NCBI GenBank assembly: GCA_033721415.1
Contig: JAWWAH010000021.1
Span: 1-17,726, forward strand
Reading direction: 5' to 3'
DNA: 17,726 nucleotides
Origin: JAWWAH01 sp033721415
GTDB lineage: Bacteria > Patescibacteriota > Minisyncoccia > Spechtbacterales > 2-12-FULL-38-22
Shown: positions 6,669 through 12,344 of the stretch, one piece after another
Position numbering within the stretch: position 1 is the stretch's first letter
Layout: every line of letters begins with the position of its first letter
Position numbers and translations under genes: made by a program
The notes under the pieces: generated by a model
The model's input: the letters and a program-made list of their open reading frames with translations, nothing else
The model's database searches: none
Told to the model about the DNA's origin: nothing

Positions 6669-7553
6669 TTACATTGATGCAATATAATGATTTGCCTTAG
6701 GCTCTTCTATTATATCTTCTAAAATTAATTTTGTTACAATCTCTGCGACGTCGCTTGGATCTAATTTAGTTTCTTCGATTATTGTGTCTATATGTATTGC
6801 TTCCTGTGATTCTGCTATAAAGTCGTATATTCTTTTTTCTTCTCCTTCGAGTTGTACAGCATTGCCCGAAGGCTTGTCAAGTTTGAGTTCATAATTTAGA
6901 TTTAATTCTTCTAGTATATCTTCGGCTGAAGTAATGCATTTTGCTCCTTGCTTTATTAGGTCGTTGCAGCCTTCAGAAAGTCTTGAAAATATGGATCCAG
7001 GAACAGCATAAACATCTCTATTATAATCTACGGCAAAGCGTGCTGTGCTTCTGGCCCCACTTTTAAGGGGGGCCTCAATTACTAATACCCCTAATGATAA
7101 TCCCGCTATTATTCTATTTCTTTTTATGAAGTTGCTTGGGTATACCCTTGATCCGGATTCATATTCACTCATTATAATTCCTCCTGATTCTATTATATTT
7201 TGTGCAAGTCTTTTGTTTGTTTTAGGAGAGATACTTTTATCGTCAACCGGAGTTCCTAAAACAGCGATTGCTGAAAACTTATTTTCGAGTGTTGCTTTGT
7301 GAGCATAAGCATCAATACCCCTTGCTAGTCCACTGATTACTGTAATATTATTTTTAGAAAGCCCTGCTGTAATTTTTTCTGCAGCTTGTTTTCCATATTC
7401 AGAACATCTGCGTGTTCCCACAACAGCTATTCCTGCTGGATAATCTAATGCATCTAGGTTGCCCCTATAGTATAGCAATTCAGGAGGATCATTTATTTCC
7501 TTTAATATTTTGGGATATTTTTCATCTGTTATTTTTAGCTTTTTTATATCCAT
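6669..7553 (-). CDS. dprA: DNA-processing protein DprA/Smf
   Basis: Binds incoming single-stranded DNA during natural transformation and loads RecA. The Rossmann-like core is clear: AVVGTRRCSEYG (43-54), SGLARGIDAYAH (74-85), IAVLG (96-100), SEYESG (129-134), FIKRNRIIAGLS (142-153) and VYAVPGS (181-187). A winged-helix domain occupies roughly 230-294. The segment after AVLG, usually GxGxDxxYPxxN, reads TPVDDKSISPKTN, so the YP pair is gone. The 294-aa form lacks the N-terminal SAM-like domain of longer DprA proteins. It lies 5 bp after mfd and 2 bp before topA. With no other competence genes in the window, a role in DNA uptake is inferred from the family. Confidence 0.95.
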   Translation of the reverse strand: MDIKKLKITDEKYPKILKEINDPPELLYYRGNLDALDYPAGIAVVGTRRCSEYGKQAAEKITAGLSKNNITVISGLARGIDAYAHKATLENKFSAIAVLGTPVDDKSISPKTNKRLAQNIIESGGIIMSEYESGSRVYPSNFIKRNRIIAGLSLGVLVIEAPLKSGARSTARFAVDYNRDVYAVPGSIFSRLSEGCNDLIKQGAKCITSAEDILEELNLNYELKLDKPSGNAVQLEGEEKRIYDFIAESQEAIHIDTIIEETKLDPSDVAEIVTKLILEDIIEEPKANHYIASM

Positions 7554-7558
7554 TGTAG

Positions 7559-9577
7559 TTATGAAGAGTTTAATTCTTCGATAGCCTCATTTAATAATTG
7601 GCAGTATAAATTAAATCCTACTTTTGCGATACTTCCGCTCTGTTCTTTCCCTAATAAATTACCCGCTCCTCGTAATTCAAGATCACGCATGGCTATATTA
7701 TATCCAGCGCCTAGATAATCTGATTCTTTTAGCGCCTCAAGGCGTTCTCTTGCTTTTTCGGGCACTTCTCGATTTGGGTGTAAAAAGTATGCGAATGCTT
7801 GTTTGTCTCCGCGCCCCACCCGGCCACGTATCTGATGTGCTTGTGCTAAACCAAGGCGAGTTGCGTCATCCACTATCAGTGTGTTTGCATTTTTTAGATC
7901 TAGTCCATTTTCCATTATAGTCGTTGTGACAAGTACGTCAATTTTTCCTTCTCTAAAACTCTCCATTGCATGTATGAGATCCGACTCAGAAAGTTTTGCA
8001 TGCATGAAATCTATCTTAGCGCTTGGTACTAATTCTTTTAGTATTTCAACAGTTTTCTTAAGAGACAATATTCTGTTGTGCAAATAAAATACCTGGCCAT
8101 TACGCGACAATTCGTTTTCTATAGCTTTTTTTATGGTATCTCTATTGTGTTCTTTGACCACTGTTTTTATTGGAGTTCTGCCATATGGTGGAGTGTCTAT
8201 CACACTCATGTCTCTAAGGCCACTTAATGCAAAGTGAAGAGTTCGAGGTATGGGTGTTGCAGATAAAGACAGCACATCAAGTGCAGGATATTTTTCTTTA
8301 AGCTTTTCTTTTTGCTTAACCCCAAATCTTTGCTCCTCATCTATTATAAGCATACCAAGATTGGCGAACTCAACGTTTTTTTGAAGAAGCTTGTGTGTTC
8401 CAATAACTATGTCGCATTTTTTATTTTTGAGTGCTTTTAATACTTCGCGCTGCTTGGCAGGTTTTTCTATTCTTGTTAGCTTTTCTATTCTTATTGGGTA
8501 TGAGTTTTTATTAAAGCGCTCTGTGAAGGTTTTAAAATGTTGATGAGCAAGCACGGTTGTTGGTGCAATCAATGCGACTTGATAACCTGCACTTATTGCA
8601 TAAGCAGAGGCTCTTAGAGCAACTTCTGTTTTACCAAAACCAACATCCCCACATATTACTCGATCCATTGGTATTGGGCGCGAGAGGTCTTTTTTCACAT
8701 CGTTTATGGCATTAAGCTGATCAGGGGTTTCGACATGTTCAAAATCTTTTTCTATAAGGTGTGATACTTCTTCATCAATCCTGTACGAATTTCTGGTTGT
8801 TACCTCTCTTTCAGCATATATTGCCGCCAACTTCTTTGCTGTTTTTATTAGGTCCTCTTTTACTTTGCGTTTTGTTTTTTCCCATATATTACCACCAAGA
8901 CGTGTTGGCTTTGGCTCGCCGAAACCAATATAAGGTTCCACCTTGTAAGCAACTTTGATTGGTACAAATAATTTATCGTCTTGCGCATACTCTAAAACAA
9001 GTAAGTCATCGCTATCTAGATTTTGATTTGTGGGATCATTTTTTTCAATTCCTTTAAAATGAGCTATGCCGTGATCTATGTGCACCACGTAAGTACCGGG
9101 TTCTAGCGAGGCAACATGTTTTTGAAGTTCTTTTTCTTTTTTTTCCTTTTTCTTAGATATATCAGCTTCGCGTGCAACAAGATCCTTCAATTTTTTTTCG
9201 GGTTCATCGTTTTTTATTTTCAACATAGGAAATATTCCTGAAATCATGTTGCTACCAAACTCTATTCGAAATGCATGAGGGCTATTAATAGGGAAGACGT
9301 CTATTATTCCTCCACGATGAGCAAATTCTCCAGGGTTAGATACTTTTACGACTCTTACATATCCCCATTCGGCCAATGAGCGCATAAATTCGCTCATGGA
9401 TATTTTTTGATCTTTCTCTATCTCTTTGTAATTTGCATACCAGAAGCTTGTAAACTTGGTTGCCTCCTTTTTTATTTTTGTATTGTTGTTTTCAAACCAA
9501 ATTAACCCCTTTTCTAAAATAGGGGGGGTTATGCGAACTATCGCTACTTTCTTTGTCTGATTTGTCTTTTTAGTCAC
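7559..9577 (-). CDS. mfd: Short Mfd-like transcription-repair coupling factor
   Basis: An ATP-driven translocase that removes stalled RNA polymerase and, in full-length form, recruits UvrA. Visible parts: a partial UvrB-like region (about 57-108, GYVRVVKV and EFAHRGGIIDVFP); a CarD-like RNA polymerase interaction domain (about 157-215, YVVHIDHGIAHFKGI); then a RecG-type helicase with Walker A GDVGFGKT (310-317), DEEQ (413-416), SATPIPRT (439-446), a late TTTIMENGLD block, QIRGRVGRG and the TRG-like RDLELRGAGNLLG. The protein is 672 aa against about 1150 for E. coli Mfd. Roughly 300 N-terminal residues, including the UvrA-binding module, and the C-terminal autoinhibitory domain are absent. The sequence upstream of the start contains no missing half. 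The start is GTG (9577-9575), close to the predicted transcription start. First gene of the mfd-dprA-topA operon. Confidence 0.92.
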   Translation of the reverse strand: MTKKTNQTKKVAIVRITPPILEKGLIWFENNNTKIKKEATKFTSFWYANYKEIEKDQKISMSEFMRSLAEWGYVRVVKVSNPGEFAHRGGIIDVFPINSPHAFRIEFGSNMISGIFPMLKIKNDEPEKKLKDLVAREADISKKKEKKEKELQKHVASLEPGTYVVHIDHGIAHFKGIEKNDPTNQNLDSDDLLVLEYAQDDKLFVPIKVAYKVEPYIGFGEPKPTRLGGNIWEKTKRKVKEDLIKTAKKLAAIYAEREVTTRNSYRIDEEVSHLIEKDFEHVETPDQLNAINDVKKDLSRPIPMDRVICGDVGFGKTEVALRASAYAISAGYQVALIAPTTVLAHQHFKTFTERFNKNSYPIRIEKLTRIEKPAKQREVLKALKNKKCDIVIGTHKLLQKNVEFANLGMLIIDEEQRFGVKQKEKLKEKYPALDVLSLSATPIPRTLHFALSGLRDMSVIDTPPYGRTPIKTVVKEHNRDTIKKAIENELSRNGQVFYLHNRILSLKKTVEILKELVPSAKIDFMHAKLSESDLIHAMESFREGKIDVLVTTTIMENGLDLKNANTLIVDDATRLGLAQAHQIRGRVGRGDKQAFAYFLHPNREVPEKARERLEALKESDYLGAGYNIAMRDLELRGAGNLLGKEQSGSIAKVGFNLYCQLLNEAIEELNSS

Positions 9578-9583
9578 GCGTTA

Positions 9584-9612
9584 TTTATACAATAGATGCA
9601 GTATCATGTAAA
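9584..9612 (-). promoter_or_regulatory. Strong promoter of mfd-dprA-topA
   Basis: Reading leftward, TTTACA (9612-9607), a 17-bp spacer, then TATAAA (9589-9584). Transcription should start at about 9577-9578, exactly at the GTG start of mfd, so the mRNA would be leaderless or nearly so. No Shine-Dalgarno is present. Confidence 0.75.
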
Positions 9613-9626
9613 GAGAGTGCTTAGCA

Positions 9627-9676
9627 TACGAGCAAAATAAAGAAGCAGCCTAGGCTGCTTCTTTATTTTGCTCGTA
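9627..9676 (-). terminator. 50-bp perfect palindrome, probable terminator
   Basis: Every base from 9627 to 9676 pairs with its mirror around CCTAGG (9649-9654), with no loop or mismatch. Read leftward it ends in TTCTTTATTTT, so the transcript would form a hairpin followed by a U-rich tail. It overlaps the last codons and the TAG stop of the 71-aa gene (the stop lies in the centre). It sits 14 bp upstream of the mfd -35 element, separating the two transcription units. Confidence 0.85.
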
Positions 9677-9865
9677 CTCTTGTAAGGCTTCGTCTATTTC
9701 CGCCTCCATTTTTTTTGAGTCCTGCATAACGCTTTCTGCTGAATCTCGTGTCTTTTTTGCTTTTGCGTCATCTTCTTCTTGTGCCTTTTCTTCTTCCTCT
9801 CTTTTAGCTTTTTCTTCTTGTGGGTTATGCTTTGGCTTTTCTTTGTATATACGTTTTCTTTTCAT
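9650..9865 (-). CDS. Small charged protein with Pup-like N-terminus
   Basis: A 71-aa, Glu/Lys-rich, almost certainly helical or disordered protein with no Cys. Its N-terminus, KRIYKEKPK (4-12), resembles KRIHKKKQPK at residues 3-12 of the Pup encoded next door, and AEIDEAL (55-61) echoes DEIDDLL of Pup. It lacks a terminal GGQ/GGE and ends NKEAA. It may be a diverged Pup paralogue, a Pup partner, or an unrelated low-complexity protein. The last seven codons and the TAG stop lie in a 50-bp perfect palindrome, so the present C-terminus may have been created when that palindrome arose. ATG start without a nearby Shine-Dalgarno; a possible GGAG is separated from the ATG by a hairpin in the leader. 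Confidence 0.65.
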   Translation of the reverse strand: MKRKRIYKEKPKHNPQEEKAKREEEEKAQEEDDAKAKKTRDSAESVMQDSKKMEAEIDEALQEYEQNKEAA

Positions 9866-9866
9866 T

Positions 9867-9946
9867 TGATTTTATGAGTGAAACGAATAAAATCACTCCG
9901 TAAGACAGGTTGATATAATTTATACCTTACAGCCTGTATCGCGGAG
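9867..9946 (-). promoter_or_regulatory. Structured leader with occluded GGAG, candidate RNA switch
   Basis: In the RNA read leftward, CUCCG (9946-9942) can pair with CGGAG (9900-9896). Inside it, ACAGG (9937-9933) pairs with CCUGU (9909-9905), and GGUAUA (9926-9921) pairs with UAUAUC (9917-9912). A second hairpin pairs UGAUUUUAU (9895-9887) with AUAAAAUCA (9875-9867), one base before the ATG. GAGUGA (9898-9893) with UCACUC (9881-9876) is a competing alternative. The nested stem would hide the only GGAG near the start. No known riboswitch class is recognised, and its own promoter is not clear. Confidence 0.5.
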
Positions 9947-10012
9947 AACCTTAATTTGTCCCTATTAATTAGTTACTTTTACTATTTAATAATAACACAC
10001 GGCAGTAAATAA
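9947..10012. other. Spacer between the Pup terminator and the structured leader
   Basis: An AT-rich stretch without a reading frame. It probably contains the promoter for the 71-aa gene, but I see no convincing -35/-10 pair on the minus strand. Confidence 0.3.
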
Positions 10013-10038
10013 AAAGAAACGCCCAGAAGCGCTTCTTT
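10013..10038 (-). terminator. Terminator after pup
   Basis: Read leftward, AAAGAAGCGC (10038-10029) pairs with GCGTTTCTTT (10022-10013) with one G-U wobble around a 6-base loop. It is followed by a T-rich tail continuing into 10012-10007. It lies about 28 bp past the pup stop. Confidence 0.75.
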
Positions 10039-10066
10039 TAAAAAACTCTAGTATAAAAAGATCTAA

Positions 10067-10264
10067 CTACTGCCCACCCTTCTGGATGTATCCTTTGACA
10101 AACTCTTCAGCGCCTTCCCCAAGAAGGTCATCGATTTCGTCGATTAAGTCATCTACCTCTTCAACGGCTTCGCGACTCTGCTTGTTGTCTGCAGGCTTTA
10201 TTTCCTTTACTTGTTCTTCTTCACGCTTTTTCGGCTGCTTTTTCTTATGAATCCTCTTAGCCAT
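10067..10264 (-). CDS. pup: Prokaryotic ubiquitin-like protein Pup
   Basis: A small protein modifier attached through its C-terminal residue to lysines of target proteins, marking them for a bacterial proteasome. The product is 65 aa (M. tuberculosis Pup, as I recall, is 64). The N-terminus is basic (MAKRIHKKKQPKK) and probably disordered. The helical Mpa-binding-type segment covers residues 34-58, with VDDLIDEIDDLL and AEEFVKGYIQ. The chain ends KGGQ, the hallmark of Pup. A terminal Gln normally has to be deamidated to Glu by Dop before ligation by PafA. Start: ATG at 10264, preceded by GAGGAAGGGG (10280-10271). A longer frame to 10339 exists, but its extension overlaps the upstream gene and has no such RBS. 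The ATG overlaps the stop of the 69-aa gene by 8 bp, so translation is coupled. None of Dop, PafA, Mpa or PrcAB is in the window. Confidence 0.93.
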   Translation of the reverse strand: MAKRIHKKKQPKKREEEQVKEIKPADNKQSREAVEEVDDLIDEIDDLLGEGAEEFVKGYIQKGGQ

Positions 10265-10466
10265 CTTGGGCCCCTTCCTCTGCATCGCAGAAGTAGTGGA
10301 ATTTTCCGTTATTGTGCCAATGACATATTTCTTCTTCATCTAGCATTTTGTGTATAGCAGATCTCTCCTTAAAGGATAAGCCAGTTAATGTCTCTCTTTC
10401 TATCTCCGTATCTAGTAGTGTGCATGATTGTCTTTCAGCAAGCTTAACACTTGGTGATAACAACAA
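10257..10466 (-). CDS. Unknown 69-aa protein coupled to pup
   Basis: Not recognised. The gene is supported by a very strong AGGAGGAG (10476-10469) before tandem TTG codons at 10466 and 10463; the second has the better spacing (7 from AGGAGG), so the protein is 68 or 69 aa. Its end overlaps the pup ATG by 8 bp. It has no membrane segment or signal peptide. A helical middle (SFKERSAIHKMLDEEE, 31-46) leads to a dense Cys/His patch, CHWHNNGKFHYFC (48-60), with C48, H49, H51, H57 and C60. This could bind a metal or simply be a small structured tail, and it ends in an acidic stretch. Its position as first gene of the pup unit makes a role in pupylation, such as adaptor or regulator, a reasonable guess and nothing more. 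Confidence 0.75.
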   Translation of the reverse strand: MLLSPSVKLAERQSCTLLDTEIERETLTGLSFKERSAIHKMLDEEEICHWHNNGKFHYFCDAEEGAQDG

Positions 10467-10468
10467 AT

Positions 10469-10520
10469 CTCCTCCTGTGTGGGTGGTTTATTTTTAACAA
10501 ATAAAAATGCACTTTGTCAA
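10469..10520 (-). promoter_or_regulatory. Promoter and strong RBS of the 69-aa/pup unit
   Basis: Reading leftward, a consensus -35 TTGACA (10520-10515), an 18-bp spacer, a weaker -10 TAAAAA (10496-10491), then AGGAGGAG (10476-10469) before the TTG start. The -35 lies 16 bp beyond the pth stop, so the pup unit can be expressed apart from lytR-pth. Confidence 0.6.
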
Positions 10521-10536
10521 GTTTTATAGAGATAAA

Positions 10537-11133
10537 CTATTCTATGGAGTAGTTTCCAGCTAATGATTCTATATCTCTAATTTCTACAGCTTTAAGTGCA
10601 AGCTCTGCTGTGGTTGCTGTCATTTTATCCAATACTTCTTCTGCATCTTTTGGAAGCTTCTTAGTCACAAAATCACTCATCATTTTAGATGATCTTTTTT
10701 CAGGCATGTTTTCTGGCTTTACGCCAATCCTAAAGCGATAAAAATCTTTTGTTTTAATATTTTTTATTATGTCTTCAACTCCGTTATGTCCAGCGGCTGT
10801 TCCACCTTTTTTAATACGCAATGATCCAAGGGCTATATCTATGTCATCATGCACAACCCATAGATTGGAGGGGGATAGGTTGTTGCCAATCATGTTTTTC
10901 AAAACTTCTCCTGATTTATTCATATATAAAAGAGGCTTAACTATAACAAGCCTAGTTTCACCCATTGGGACATCATATGTTGCAGAATCTTTTGAGTGGC
11001 TTTCCCCAACAGCGTATCCTGTTTGGCGCAAAGTATTTACTAATTTATCTACAGCAGAAAACCCTGCATTATGAGGAGTTTTTATATATTTTTTTCCAGG
11101 ATTGCCTAGGCCTGCAATTATAATTTTTTGCAT
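10537..11133 (-). CDS. pth: Peptidyl-tRNA hydrolase
   Basis: Frees tRNA from peptidyl-tRNAs that drop off the ribosome. The length is 198 aa, typical of the bacterial Pth family. The N-terminal GLGNPGKKY...PHNAGF carries N11 and the catalytic H21. YMNKSG carries N72; HDDIDIALG carries D96; GGTAAGHNG carries N117; and RFRIGVKPE follows. These match the usual substrate-contact residues. The start ATG lies 6 bp after the lytR stop, so the two share a transcript from the promoter at 12154-12182. No terminator is visible between pth and the pup promoter. Confidence 0.96.
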   Translation of the reverse strand: MQKIIIAGLGNPGKKYIKTPHNAGFSAVDKLVNTLRQTGYAVGESHSKDSATYDVPMGETRLVIVKPLLYMNKSGEVLKNMIGNNLSPSNLWVVHDDIDIALGSLRIKKGGTAAGHNGVEDIIKNIKTKDFYRFRIGVKPENMPEKRSSKMMSDFVTKKLPKDAEEVLDKMTATTAELALKAVEIRDIESLAGNYSIE

Positions 11134-11139
11134 ATTTTT

Positions 11140-12132
11140 TTATTCTTTACTATTTGTCACAATGTTTGCTATAAAATCGTGAATTTCGCTGTAGTCTTCA
11201 TATCCAGCTGTTGGATGTAGTGTATATATCTCTTGCCCATTGAGATCTGTGTAGTCTGAGTATAGAAGATTGTCTTGTGCAGGTGTAATTGTATAAAGGC
11301 CGACATCCTCTGTATCTAAGTTTCGAATATCCTCATCAAGGGTTATCATCTTGGCGATACCTATATTAGTGTCAAAGTAACCACTGAGTGTTGTTAGTAT
11401 ACCTAATACCTCTTCAGGGTTTTCCGAATCTATAATGGGCTCTTCTTCAATTTTATCAAAAATATCCATTAAGAGTTTTTGTTGTCTAGCCATGCGATCA
11501 AAATCTCCGCCTGGTTTACTCCTATCCCTTATATACATTAGCGCTTGTTCTCCATTAACTTTGCCCTCTTCTGTTTCTATACCCCCGATAATATCAACAA
11601 ATTTTTCTATTCCGGACAGACTCACTATTGCGGTATAGTGTATTTTTTGACCTGTTACCTCTTCCACTTTTTGAATAATCGGACCACTTGCCTTTATATC
11701 AGGTTCTTCTGTGCCTCCGCCTATTTTGTAAAACTCATTTATTTTTTGGAAATTACCATCTGGATCTTTAACCCATAGATCGCGTGGGATTGAAAACATG
11801 TTTGCCTTATTATTTTCACGATTTAGAGTTGTTAGAATTATAGTATCAGCAAGATTGCCTGATATATAATCTTCTCCGCTTATGCCAACCAGTAGAATAT
11901 TTGTGTTTCCGTTTTCATCCTTTTCTGTATCTGTGGAGACCTTATCTTTTATATCATTCTTTATGTTTGTTATTGCTTGTATGTTTTTTGATAAATCTGG
12001 AAACTCTACAGATTCGTTAGAGGGCTTAAGCATGGTGGATAGCGATGTAATTCCCCACATAATACCAAAAACTGCAACAGCTATAAATACTGTGCCGAGC
12101 GTCCATAAAATTATTTTTTTTATATTTTCCAT
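11140..12132 (-). CDS. LytR-CpsA-Psr (LCP) family protein
   Basis: LCP enzymes transfer glycopolymers from lipid carriers to the cell wall outside the membrane. An N-terminal membrane anchor is clear (about 7-29), with the rest outside. LCP motifs follow: NILLVGISGED, LADTIILTTLN with the metal-type Asp, FSIPRDLWV with the conserved Arg, KINEFYKIGG, then VNGEQALMYIRDRS and GDFDRMARQQKLL. The stretch between the Gly-Gly-Ile of FVDIIGGIE and the NGEQAL segment is only a few residues, whereas family members usually have some 20-30 there, so a substrate-side loop looks deleted. The last 80 residues are acidic and without recognised motifs. ATG start; first gene of the leftward pair with pth. It is divergent from lepB, which also acts at the membrane. 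Confidence 0.88.
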   Translation of the reverse strand: MENIKKIILWTLGTVFIAVAVFGIMWGITSLSTMLKPSNESVEFPDLSKNIQAITNIKNDIKDKVSTDTEKDENGNTNILLVGISGEDYISGNLADTIILTTLNRENNKANMFSIPRDLWVKDPDGNFQKINEFYKIGGGTEEPDIKASGPIIQKVEEVTGQKIHYTAIVSLSGIEKFVDIIGGIETEEGKVNGEQALMYIRDRSKPGGDFDRMARQQKLLMDIFDKIEEEPIIDSENPEEVLGILTTLSGYFDTNIGIAKMITLDEDIRNLDTEDVGLYTITPAQDNLLYSDYTDLNGQEIYTLHPTAGYEDYSEIHDFIANIVTNSKE

Positions 12133-12153
12133 AACTTTACTCTTAATATCTGC

Positions 12154-12182
12154 ATTCTAACCCTTTATAAGGGCAATTGCAA
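12154..12182 (-). promoter_or_regulatory. Promoter of lytR-pth
   Basis: Reading leftward, TTGCAA (12182-12177), a 17-bp spacer, then TAGAAT (12159-12154). The spacer carries an imperfect palindrome, CCCTTTATAAGGG (12161-12173), which could be an operator. The start should fall near 12147, giving a leader of about 15 nt. Confidence 0.65.
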
Positions 12183-12212
12183 AGGTATTACTAATAGCTA
12201 ATATTATTGAGG

Positions 12213-12241
12213 TTGAAATTAGTGTATATATGTGGTAAAAT
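12213..12241 (+). promoter_or_regulatory. Promoter of the lepB-hisS-HIT unit
   Basis: TTGAAA (12213-12218), a 17-bp spacer and TAAAAT (12236-12241): a near-consensus sigma70-type promoter, divergent from that of lytR with 30 bp between the two -35 elements. The leader would be about 93 nt. Confidence 0.75.
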
Positions 12242-12295
12242 GCCTAAGATAAAGGGTTTTAATGGTTTTAAGGTAAATTTTTAACTTTTTAGGAT

Positions 12296-12344
12296 TGTGT
12301 GGTTAACCGCCGTGCAGTTACCTAATTTTCATACACACAGATGA
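12296..12344 (+). promoter_or_regulatory. lepB leader: possible hairpin and 15-codon upstream ORF
   Basis: TGTGTG (12296-12301) can pair with CACACA (12334-12339) just before the lepB ATG, around an inner GGTTAAC/GTTACC stem. The same stretch can be read as 15 codons from GTG 12297 to a TGA at 12342-12344 that overlaps the lepB ATG (ATGA). No proper Shine-Dalgarno precedes lepB itself, so coupling or structure control is possible but unproven. Confidence 0.35.

Noticed and set aside
7559..9577. RecG or UvrB instead of Mfd
   Set aside because: A CarD-like polymerase-binding domain precedes the RecG-type helicase, and the TRG-like RDLELRGAGNLLG block follows; that combination is Mfd.
9578..9649. 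Missing N-terminal half of mfd split off by a frameshift
   Set aside because: No Mfd-like residues are found upstream in any frame; the sequence holds a promoter and a palindrome instead.
9911..9919. Extended -10 TGATATAAT on the plus strand
   Set aside because: It has no -35 and drives no recognisable rightward gene; it coincides with the inner stem of the leader, although an antisense RNA is not excluded.
10265..10339. N-terminal extension of Pup (25 extra residues from 10339)
   Set aside because: It lies wholly inside the upstream 69-aa gene and has no RBS. The internal ATG at 10264 has a strong Shine-Dalgarno and gives the normal Pup length.
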